Below, piece after piece: positions 1 through 5,398 of a stretch of 6,215 bases of DNA. Position 1 is the stretch's first letter. Every line of letters starts with the position of its first letter. The translations under genes and the position numbers were made by a program. The notes below the pieces were generated by a model, which did not search any database, was not told the origin of the DNA, and worked only from the letters and a program-made list of their open reading frames with translations. This DNA is from Clostridiales bacterium (lineage in GTDB: Bacteria; Bacillota; Clostridia; Oscillospirales; Acutalibacteraceae): the NCBI GenBank assembly GCA_012728445.1, contig JAAYFA010000276.1, forward strand, positions 1-6,215, given 5' to 3'.

Positions 1-1045
1 ATTCTCCATATGTTTTTACATCTTTACCCAAAAAGACTTCTGCATCATACAGAGTAACAAGTCCTTTTTCTTCGGCGTCTTCTTCATTAACGTTATCGGG
101 ATATGTCCAAGAGACTTCTCCGCAATTATCTATCAAAGCCAATAAAACATACGCATAACTAGTCATCAACCCATCAAATTCTTTTCTGTCATCCTTATCT
201 ACTATATTTTTAAAATTAAGTGTAATGCCAAATGGTTCTTTTACCGTATGCAGTTGAATAGTGAGCGCACCCAGTTTTGTATAAACACCCGTACTTTCCA
301 ATAGCTTAATAACTGATGAAGGGGCTCCAATATACTTAATTTTATTGTCAAATAGATTATACGGTAACTTGTCAGCAAATGAAGCATTTCCATCAGCTTT
401 ATTTATTTTTGACCAGACTTGCGGATACTCAGATGCACTTTTCAGTGTCATATCCGAATCCCATATCGGCTTAGAGTTTTCGCCTTCATAGAAATAATAA
501 ATTCTTCTAATGCCATTGTACTTAACGTTAAAAACCCAGTTGCTAACATTTTGATTGTTATAATTATCTGCGGTAAATAATTGTGTCCGATTTGTTTTAA
601 AACTTATACATACTGAATTTAAGCCTTCGCTCCAATTTACATCTTCAACATATACTGAATCTGATGCTTTAAGGGTAAAAAATATCTTTCCGTCGCTAAG
701 TTCACATAAATTGCTTATCGTTATATCTTCGGACGCTACCGGTATTTCCTGTGTTGCGTAAAGGTATACAGACAGACAGGTTGTCAATATAAAAATTATG
801 GCTGCAAGGCCGGTTATAAATGCTAAAAGCTTTGTCTTCTTCCAACGTTTTGCTATTTTTAAAAGCAAATTACTTTCGTTAATATTAAAGGAAGGTGTTC
901 TTTTGCTTAAATTTTCGTACTCGCTTTTACATTGTTTACACTCTTTTAAATGTTCTGATACCGCATTGCAGCTTTCTTCACTGCATACCTCATCAATATA
1001 CAATGGTAACAAGTCATTTATTATATTACATGGTATTTTACTCAT
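1..1045 (-). CDS. Membrane anti-sigma factor, zinc-finger (zf-HC2) plus DUF4825-like domain, partial
   Basis: The frame is open from ATG 1045 to the left edge (348 codons visible, no stop), so the C-terminus is missing. Residues 1-48 look like the anti-sigma zinc-binding domain that grips an ECF sigma factor in the cytoplasm: Cys6 precedes a DLLPLYIDEVCSEES-type helix, and His32-x3-Cys36-x2-Cys39 forms the HxxxCxxC motif. A basic stretch (RWKKTK, about 67-72) leads into one membrane helix at about 73-95. The remainder should lie outside the membrane. Residues about 229-340 (YIGAPSSV, then KEPFGITLNF) resemble DUF4825, a domain of unknown function often carried by Firmicute anti-sigma-like proteins; that match is from memory of the family. 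The start overlaps the sigma gene by 8 nt and has its own SD, indicating coupled translation and a cognate pair. By family role it should hold the sigma inactive until an envelope signal arrives; the signal cannot be read from the sequence. Confidence 0.85.
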   Translation of the reverse strand, partial: MSKIPCNIINDLLPLYIDEVCSEESCNAVSEHLKECKQCKSEYENLSKRTPSFNINESNLLLKIAKRWKKTKLLAFITGLAAIIFILTTCLSVYLYATQEIPVASEDITISNLCELSDGKIFFTLKASDSVYVEDVNWSEGLNSVCISFKTNRTQLFTADNYNNQNVSNWVFNVKYNGIRRIYYFYEGENSKPIWDSDMTLKSASEYPQVWSKINKADGNASFADKLPYNLFDNKIKYIGAPSSVIKLLESTGVYTKLGALTIQLHTVKEPFGITLNFKNIVDKDDRKEFDGLMTSYAYVLLALIDNCGEVSWTYPDNVNEEDAEEKGLVTLYDAEVFLGKDVKTYGE

Positions 1046-1532
1046 TTGATTGTTCCTCCATTCTTTCTTGTATTTTTTTCTTCGCACGGAAAAATGTGAC
1101 TCTTGCCCAACTTTCGGATTTGTTAAATAATTTGCTAATATATTCAAATGACAACTCGCCGAAAACCCGTAATGTAAAAACTTCTTTATATAGTTCATCT
1201 ATCTCTCGTAAAATTTTATGAATCATAAAAGCGGAATCGTTTTTTTCTAAATCATTCAGGAAGTTGCTGTTATCCGGTATCTCAGGGACATCATTAATAG
1301 AAAGGCTTTTTTTCTTTTTTTGATGTGTTATGTATGTATTTTTTGCAATCTGGCAAAGCCAAACACTTATTTTACAATCGCCCCTAAAACCGTCTATTTT
1401 TTGAAGTGCTTTAAAAAATGTTTCCTGTGTAATTTCTTCCGCTATATTCTTGTTGCCGCATAGTGTATATATATATGCATATACCTGCTTAAAGTATTTT
1501 TCATATACATCAGAGAAATCCGGATTAGTCAC
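1038..1532 (-). CDS. ECF-type RNA polymerase sigma factor (sigma-70 family)
   Basis: A 164-aa protein of normal ECF size with only regions 2 and 4. Region 2 spans about residues 8-75: YEKYFKQVYAYIYTL, the core-binding motif AEEITQETFFKAL (31-43), then WLCQIAKNTYITH (58-70), which recognises the -10. A short lysine-rich linker follows. Region 4 spans about 105-160, with a helix-turn-helix around LSFEYISKLFNKSESWARVTFFRAKKKI-like sequence that reads the -35. The start is GTG 1532, supported by a strong SD 5 nt upstream; the ATG overlapping it is out of frame and stops at once. The 3' end overlaps the anti-sigma gene by 8 nt, the usual layout of a cognate pair. It should direct RNA polymerase to its own promoter and to envelope-response genes outside this window. 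No subfamily (SigW, SigX, SigV) can be assigned safely. Confidence 0.93.
   Translation of the reverse strand: MTNPDFSDVYEKYFKQVYAYIYTLCGNKNIAEEITQETFFKALQKIDGFRGDCKISVWLCQIAKNTYITHQKKKKSLSINDVPEIPDNSNFLNDLEKNDSAFMIHKILREIDELYKEVFTLRVFGELSFEYISKLFNKSESWARVTFFRAKKKIQERMEEQSNE
1055..1059 (-). promoter_or_regulatory. Ribosome binding site of the anti-sigma gene, inside the sigma gene
   Basis: GGAGG on the minus strand lies 9 nt before ATG 1045, within the last codons of the sigma gene. It supports this start and coupled translation of the sigma/anti-sigma pair. Confidence 0.75.
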
Positions 1533-1537
1533 ATTTT

Positions 1538-1546
1538 CACCCCCTC
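1538..1546 (-). promoter_or_regulatory. Ribosome binding site of the sigma gene
   Basis: GAGGGGGTG on the minus strand sits 5 nt before the GTG start at 1532. It decides for this GTG, because the only nearby ATG (1534-1532) is followed directly by TGA in its own frame. Confidence 0.75.
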
Positions 1547-1555
1547 ATATAATAG

Positions 1556-1581
1556 GACTGGCTTTTCATTGATTCGTTACA
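1556..1581 (-). promoter_or_regulatory. Predicted ECF (autoregulatory) promoter of the sigma/anti-sigma operon
   Basis: On the minus strand, TGTAAC (1581-1576) is followed by a 16-bp spacer and AGTC (1559-1556), then CTATTATATG. A -35 with an AAC core and a -10 ending in GTC at this spacing match the general pattern of Gram-positive ECF promoters such as TGAAAC/TGTAAC with CGTC/CGTA. The predicted transcript would begin near 1549, giving a short leader that just contains the SD. Autoregulation is typical of this family but is inferred here. The -10 deviates from CGTC at its first base. Confidence 0.5.
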
Positions 1582-1705
1582 AAATCAGTTGATAATAATT
1601 TTAAAGAAGTGGCATACGGCTATAAACTTGAGTTTTGTGAGTACGAAGAGTTTTGTCCAAAACAAGACATTATAGAATTATATTTGAATTTCAGTAAGAA
1701 AAGGA

Positions 1706-1735
1706 AAACGGGACAAATTTTCATCCGCCCCGTTT
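1706..1735 (-). terminator. Likely rho-independent terminator of guaB
   Basis: AAACGGG (1706-1712) pairs with CCCGTTT (1729-1735) around a 16-nt loop. On the minus strand the hairpin is followed by TTTTCCTTTTCTT, about 50 nt after the guaB stop. The plus-strand side is also T-rich (repeated ATTTT), so it could work in both directions, although no plus-strand gene needs it. The stem is only 7 bp and the loop is large, so efficiency is uncertain. Confidence 0.5.
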
Positions 1736-1760
1736 GTTCATTTTATTTTATTTTATTGCT

Positions 1761-1781
1761 AACCACTGGTCACTGACCACT
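1761..1781. repeat. Three tandem degenerate 7-bp units beside the guaB stop codon
   Basis: On the plus strand the units are AACCACT, GGTCACT and GACCACT. They end 2 nt before the guaB stop codon (1784-1786). The centre contains the near-palindrome TGGTCA-C-TGACCA (1767-1779), so the array could also fold into a small hairpin. Too short to be a CRISPR or a satellite; its role is unknown. Confidence 0.45.
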
Positions 1782-1783
1782 CG

Positions 1784-3253
1784 TCATAAATTACACGAAT
1801 AATTCGGCGCTTCCTTCGTGATGAAAACATCATGCGGGTGGCTTTCAATGAGCCCCGCGCCGGTTATCCGCACGAACTGTGCCTTGTGCAGGTCGGCGAT
1901 GGTTTCGCAGCCGCAGTAGCCCATGCCGGAGCGCAGGCCGCCGAGCATTTGGAAAACGGTGTCCGAAAGGGTGCCTTTGTAGGGAACTCTGCCCTCGACG
2001 CCTTCGGGTACCAGTTTGCGGTTGTTTTCTTGAAAATACCGGTCTTTGCTGCCCTTGCCCATGGCGCCTATGCTGCCCATGCCGCGGTAGACCTTGAATT
2101 GACGACCTTGGTATATTTCTGTTTCGCCGGGAGATTCCTCACAGCCGGCTACAAGGGAGCCGACCATAACAACGTCCGCACCGGCAGCTAAAGCCTTGAC
2201 AATATCGCCGGAATATTTGATGCCGCCGTCACCGATGATGGGGATACCATATTGGGCTGCGGCATTGGCCGCGTCGAAAATAGCGGTAACTTGAGGCATA
2301 CCGATGCCGGCAACCACACGCGTGGTGCAAATGGAACCGGGACCGATGCCGACTTTAATCGCATCCGCACCGGCTTCAATGAGCGCCCTTGCGCCGTCGC
2401 CCGTGGCAACGTTGCCGGCAATAAGTGCAATATTGGGCAGTGCCGTTTTTATTTTTTCGATAGCTTTTAAGATATTGGAGCTGTGGCCATGTGCGGAGTC
2501 CAGCACGAAAGCGTCTATCTGTGCCCCGGCGAGCGCGGAAGCTCTTTCAAGCACGTCGGATGTTGCCCCGAGTGCTGCGGCGCAGAGCAGTCTGCCGGTC
2601 TTATCTTTCGCGGAGTTCGGGTACTGCACGGTTTTTTCAATATCCTTGATGGTGATAAGCCCTTTTAAATAGCCTTGATCGTCAATCAGCGGCAACTTTT
2701 CTATCTTGTGCTGCATCAGGATATCTTTGGCCTCCATCAGCGTCGTGCCGACGTGGGAGGTGACCAAATTGTCCTTGGTCATGACCGTTTTTATCTTCAT
2801 GTCGAACTCCGTCATAAAACGGAGGTCGCGGTTTGTGAGGATACCCACGAGCTTGCCATTTTCGCAGATCGGAACGCCGGAGATGCGGTAGCGCTGCATC
2901 AATTCCAAGGCGTCCGCCGCCAAATGATCGGGGGAAAGGAAAAACGGGTTAATAATAACCCCGTTTTCGCTTCGTTTCACCACATCTACTTCTTCCACCT
3001 GTTTGGCGATAGACATATTTTTGTGTATAACACCGATGCCGCCTTCCCTAGCGATGGCGATAGCCATGCGGGACTCCGTCACGGTATCCATCGCAGCGGT
3101 CATCAGGGGCGTGTTGAGACTGATTGTTTTCGTAAGTTTTGTTGCGAGATTGACATCCTGTGGCAAAACGTTTGACTCCGCCGGCACAAGCAGGACATCG
3201 TCAAAAGTTAAACCTTCTTTCGCAAATCTTTCAGGCTGTTCAAAGTTCATCAT
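1784..3253 (-). CDS. guaB: Inosine-5'-monophosphate dehydrogenase (IMPDH)
   Basis: Cytosolic enzyme that oxidises IMP to XMP with NAD+, the first committed step of guanine nucleotide synthesis. From ATG 3253 it is 489 aa, close to the usual bacterial length of about 488. Numbering from the GTG at 3259 (two residues earlier), the TIM barrel opens with EGLTFDDVLLVP (15-26). A CBS pair follows at about 102-215 (ISGVPICENGKLVGILTNRD and KLPLIDDQGYLKGLITIKDI). The barrel resumes with DSAHGHS (254-260). The potassium/catalytic loop is GIGPGSICTTR with nucleophile Cys311. GDGGI (343-347) binds phosphate, and the flap YRGMGSIGAM leads into EGVEGRVPYKG (about 420-430), which carries the catalytic Arg. 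All key residues are present, so it should be active. The GTG at 3259 overlaps the SD and is unlikely to be the start; ATG 3250 is equally possible. It has its own promoter and is probably monocistronic. Confidence 0.97.
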   Translation of the reverse strand: MMNFEQPERFAKEGLTFDDVLLVPAESNVLPQDVNLATKLTKTISLNTPLMTAAMDTVTESRMAIAIAREGGIGVIHKNMSIAKQVEEVDVVKRSENGVIINPFFLSPDHLAADALELMQRYRISGVPICENGKLVGILTNRDLRFMTEFDMKIKTVMTKDNLVTSHVGTTLMEAKDILMQHKIEKLPLIDDQGYLKGLITIKDIEKTVQYPNSAKDKTGRLLCAAALGATSDVLERASALAGAQIDAFVLDSAHGHSSNILKAIEKIKTALPNIALIAGNVATGDGARALIEAGADAIKVGIGPGSICTTRVVAGIGMPQVTAIFDAANAAAQYGIPIIGDGGIKYSGDIVKALAAGADVVMVGSLVAGCEESPGETEIYQGRQFKVYRGMGSIGAMGKGSKDRYFQENNRKLVPEGVEGRVPYKGTLSDTVFQMLGGLRSGMGYCGCETIADLHKAQFVRITGAGLIESHPHDVFITKEAPNYSCNL

Positions 3254-3258
3254 AGCCA

Positions 3259-3265
3259 CTCCTTT
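3259..3265 (-). promoter_or_regulatory. Ribosome binding site of guaB (decides the start)
   Basis: AAAGGAG on the minus strand lies 5 nt before ATG 3253 and 8 nt before ATG 3250. The upstream in-frame GTG (3259-3257) begins at the last base of this SD, so it cannot be served by it. The start is therefore one of the two ATGs. Confidence 0.75.
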
Positions 3266-3300
3266 GAGGTATTGCAGTTTATTTGTTGATTGGTTAAGTC

Positions 3301-3330
3301 ATTATAGCACAACGTACAAAAGAATATCAA
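3301..3330 (-). promoter_or_regulatory. Sigma-A promoter of guaB with extended -10
   Basis: On the minus strand, TTGATA (3330-3325) and a perfect TATAAT (3306-3301) are separated by 18 bp. A TG one base before the -10 (TGCTATAAT) makes it an extended -10, which compensates for the long spacer. The predicted start near 3294 gives a leader of about 40 nt, too short for a purine riboswitch; no operator is recognisable. Confidence 0.75.
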
Positions 3331-3423
3331 GAAAAAAAGCAAGTTGCACAATCTAGCCGCGAAAAAATGCGCCATATCTCCATATGCTATCCTTCAAACC
3401 CGGTTTTTAAAAAAGTATAAAGA

Positions 3424-3452
3424 TTGACACAACCCGACTAAAAAGATAAAAT
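3424..3452 (+). promoter_or_regulatory. Sigma-A promoter of the DUF2157/GDYXXLXY operon
   Basis: A consensus TTGACA (3424-3429) is followed by a 17-bp spacer and TAAAAT (3447-3452, 5 of 6 matches). An A/T-rich tract just upstream (3403-3420) could act as an UP element. Transcription would begin near 3459, about 47 nt before the preferred start codon. It is divergent from the guaB promoter, with about 94 bp between the two -35 boxes, so the two should be independent unless a regulator binds between them. Confidence 0.7.
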
Positions 3453-3487
3453 GAAAATGCAGCGTATGGAAAACTGACTTTTTTGTG

Positions 3488-3493
3488 AAAGGA
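3488..3493 (+). promoter_or_regulatory. Putative ribosome binding site of the DUF2157 gene (long spacing)
   Basis: AAAGGA lies 12 nt before GTG 3506, longer than the usual 5-9 nt. It falls inside the frame if GTG 3485 is used, and that upstream GTG has no recognisable SD. This favours the downstream start but does not settle it. Confidence 0.45.
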
Positions 3494-3505
3494 TATGATT
3501 CATCT

Positions 3506-4816
3506 GTGAACAAAAAATGGCTGCTCAAGGAAATTGAGCTGTGGCGCGAGGAGGAGATTATTGACTCCGATAGCGCCGAGACGCTTCAGAACAGGTATTC
3601 CGCCAAAAGCAGTTCCGGCACGCTAACAATCATCTTTTCGATTTTAGGTTCTTTGCTCATTGGCACGGGTATCATATTAATATTTGCAAAAAACTGGTAT
3701 TTGATGCCGAGAGGGATAAAAATTTTCCTTTCCATTTTTCCTCTTTTGGCGGGGCAGGGGCTGGCAATCTTTACACTCATCAAAAAATACAGCAGCTTGG
3801 CCATACGTGAGGGCGTGGCAATCTTTTATACGGCCGGGGTTTTTACCGCGATAGCCATGATCAGCCAAACGTTCCATCTCACATATGACTTTGAGCGTTA
3901 TCTCTTGTTATGCGGCCTTTTGACCTTGCCGATAATTTTTATTTTAGATGCCGTCTCGCCGCTGGCAGTATATTTTTATGCGGTTGTCAATTGGGGCGCC
4001 TTGGCGATGGACGGGTCATACAGCCCGATGAACACCTTTTTGTTTTTGCTGTTGTTTGGGCTGGGGCTGCTGTATGTCTTTGTAAACCGCAAAAAAGTCG
4101 ACGATATAAGGCACATATATACCCTTTGGATTAGCGTTGTTGCGGGGTTTGCCGTGACGCTGGTCTTTACGTTTGGGCTGAGCCTCGATGGTGCGGATGT
4201 TTTTCTCGTTTGTCTGGTATTCTTCACCATGTTGTTTGCCGTGGATAAAAACAGAGATGACTTCTTGTTGCCCTTTAAGCCGCTGTCGGTTCTCGGCGGG
4301 CTTATCATCATGATGATTCTTTCTTACGGCTGGATGTTCGATCCTTACGCATACGATTACTATGGCACAACCGGGACGAGTATGAGTGTATGGCTGGCTA
4401 CAATTATTGCGCTTACAATGGTCGCAAGCTTGTTTTTGGGGTATAAGCATTATAGAAAGGATAAAGGCAAGTTCTTGTTTTTAATTGCCATGCTTTCGAC
4501 CTGCGTTCTCTTGATGGCATGGTCTGTTACGCAGACAAACGGCTTTCTTTATACTATATTAATAAATCTGATCACCGGCGCTGTCGGCGTTGGGATCATC
4601 GTCAGAGGCGTTCAAAGTGCGGAGCTTTCGGTAACGAATTTGGGGATGCTGGTCACCGTCGGACTGATTCTTATGCGATTTTTTGATGAGGATATGGATG
4701 TTTTTTGGCGCGGGGTTGCGTTTTTGATCTTGGGTGGACTATTCCTGTTCATTAATTTTAGGATCATAAAAAAACGAAAACAGGTATTAAACGTTGAGGA
4801 GGCGGCAGTGGTTTGA
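3506..4816 (+). CDS. DUF2157 family polytopic membrane protein
   Basis: A 436-aa membrane protein of unknown function. The N-terminus after the preferred GTG start (NKKWLLKEIELWREEEIIDSDSAETL) is a charged cytoplasmic helix typical of DUF2157. Next comes the first hydrophobic helix with LLIGTGIILIFAKNW, where the Ala-Lys-Asn-Trp is the family's conserved helix end, and later AMISQTFHL, matching the family's Q-x-x-H motif. I count about 14 hydrophobic segments in all, separated by short charged loops. The last pair (NLGMLVTVGLILMRFF and FLILGGLFLFINFRII) precedes a basic cytoplasmic tail (KKRKQ). The frame also opens upstream at GTG 3485 (443 aa), but that start lacks an SD and adds residues unlike the family. 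The stop overlaps the start of the next gene, a GDYXXLXY protein, which is its usual partner. No enzyme or transport activity can be claimed. Confidence 0.82.
   Translation: MNKKWLLKEIELWREEEIIDSDSAETLQNRYSAKSSSGTLTIIFSILGSLLIGTGIILIFAKNWYLMPRGIKIFLSIFPLLAGQGLAIFTLIKKYSSLAIREGVAIFYTAGVFTAIAMISQTFHLTYDFERYLLLCGLLTLPIIFILDAVSPLAVYFYAVVNWGALAMDGSYSPMNTFLFLLLFGLGLLYVFVNRKKVDDIRHIYTLWISVVAGFAVTLVFTFGLSLDGADVFLVCLVFFTMLFAVDKNRDDFLLPFKPLSVLGGLIIMMILSYGWMFDPYAYDYYGTTGTSMSVWLATIIALTMVASLFLGYKHYRKDKGKFLFLIAMLSTCVLLMAWSVTQTNGFLYTILINLITGAVGVGIIVRGVQSAELSVTNLGMLVTVGLILMRFFDEDMDVFWRGVAFLILGGLFLFINFRIIKKRKQVLNVEEAAVV
4796..4802 (+). promoter_or_regulatory. Ribosome binding site of the GDYXXLXY gene
   Basis: GAGGAGG within the end of the DUF2157 gene lies 10 nt before TTG 4813. 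The strong SD and the absence of any in-frame ATG/GTG nearby support the TTG start. Confidence 0.7.
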
Positions 4817-5328
4817 AAAAGCTATTATTACCCTTGCTCATTGTGCTTATAATATTTCAGCTCGGCGTACCCGCCTACTTGGTTTATGAAAAGGTCGACA
4901 CGTTGAAAACCGGTGCCGAGTATAAGTTTGAAGTCGAAATTTACGACGCTTATGGTGCCGGCAAAGGACAATATGTGTCATTGATGGCGCTCGAGCAAAG
5001 AAGGTTTTACAGTTATTCCGAAAACATCTTTGATGGCAAATATGGGATTATAACGACAGGGGAAGACGGGTTTGCAAAAATTGCTCAAACCGTAAAAACC
5101 AAACCTTCAGGCGCTTACATCACGAGTTCGAGCAACGGCTATTTTGAGTTGCCGATAGGTCGGTATTACTTGGACAAGGACCTTGCACCCGGCGTGCAAA
5201 GCTTGCTGTTTGAAGGCCAGCAAAAACTCCGACCGTATGTTATTCTAAGGGTTAAAAATGACAAAGTTGTTATACAAGGTCTTTACATCGACGATGTCCG
5301 CATTGAAGATTACACAGTCCAAGACTAA
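4813..5328 (+). CDS. GDYXXLXY-family membrane-anchored protein
   Basis: A 171-aa protein of unknown function that begins with TTG overlapping the previous stop (TTGA, 2-nt overlap), so translation is coupled to the DUF2157 gene. Residues 1-3 are MKK and 4-24 form a hydrophobic helix that lacks an obvious cleavage or lipobox site, suggesting a signal anchor with the rest outside. The family's name motif, GDYxxLxY, appears here as GQYVSLMA (52-59): Gly, Tyr and Leu are kept, Asp is Gln and the last Tyr is Ala. A second family-like block, YFELPIGRYYLDKDLAPG (110-127), and a C-terminal strand (YVILRVKNDKVVIQGLYIDD, 142-161) match the expected pattern. Proteins of this family are commonly encoded beside DUF2157/DUF4401 membrane proteins, as here, so the two probably work together. 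The family assignment is by motif and context, from memory. Confidence 0.75.
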   Translation: MKKLLLPLLIVLIIFQLGVPAYLVYEKVDTLKTGAEYKFEVEIYDAYGAGKGQYVSLMALEQRRFYSYSENIFDGKYGIITTGEDGFAKIAQTVKTKPSGAYITSSSNGYFELPIGRYYLDKDLAPGVQSLLFEGQQKLRPYVILRVKNDKVVIQGLYIDDVRIEDYTVQD

Positions 5329-5354
5329 AGAGAGTTTGTTCTTGAAAGAATAAA

Positions 5355-5387
5355 AAGTTCCCCTGAAGTATAACTTCAGGGGAACTT
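5355..5387. terminator. Bidirectional terminator between convergent genes
   Basis: AAGTTCCCCTGAAGT (5355-5369) pairs perfectly with ACTTCAGGGGAACTT (5373-5387), a 15-bp stem with a 3-nt loop. On the minus strand a TTTATTCTTT tract follows (5354 downward), making a textbook terminator 11 nt past the hydrogenase stop. On the plus strand the tail is the weaker GAGTTTTGG, so it may also end the DUF2157/GDYXXLXY transcript, 26 nt after that stop. Confidence 0.9.
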
Positions 5388-5398
5388 GAGTTTTGGGG

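Noticed and set aside
798..1221. Two overlapping plus-strand frames opposite the anti-sigma and sigma genes
   Set aside because: They oppose two well-supported genes, their products are Ser/Leu/Phe-rich without motifs, and no SD or promoter serves them.
1547..1553. TATTAT as a sigma-A -10 for the sigma operon
   Set aside because: No acceptable -35 lies 16-18 bp upstream, whereas TGTAAC and AGTC at 16 bp fit an ECF promoter better.
1761..1781. CRISPR array
   Set aside because: Units are 7 bp, contiguous and without spacers; no cas genes are nearby.
1832..2191. A 119-codon plus-strand open frame
   Set aside because: Antisense to the 3' part of guaB, where high third-position GC removes stops on the opposite strand; no independent coding signal.
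2675..3175. A 166-codon plus-strand open frame
   Set aside because: It lies wholly antisense to guaB, has no SD, and its His/Val/Asp-rich translation mirrors guaB codons; a shadow frame.
3254..3300. A purine riboswitch in the guaB leader
   Set aside because: The predicted leader is only about 40 nt and contains no aptamer-like paired elements; too short for the known guanine aptamer.
3495..3509. ATG 3495 as the start of the DUF2157 gene
   Set aside because: It is in another frame and reaches TGA after four codons.
4016..4450. A 144-codon minus-strand frame
   Set aside because: Antisense to the DUF2157 membrane protein; its Gln/Lys/His-rich product is the usual mirror of hydrophobic codons.
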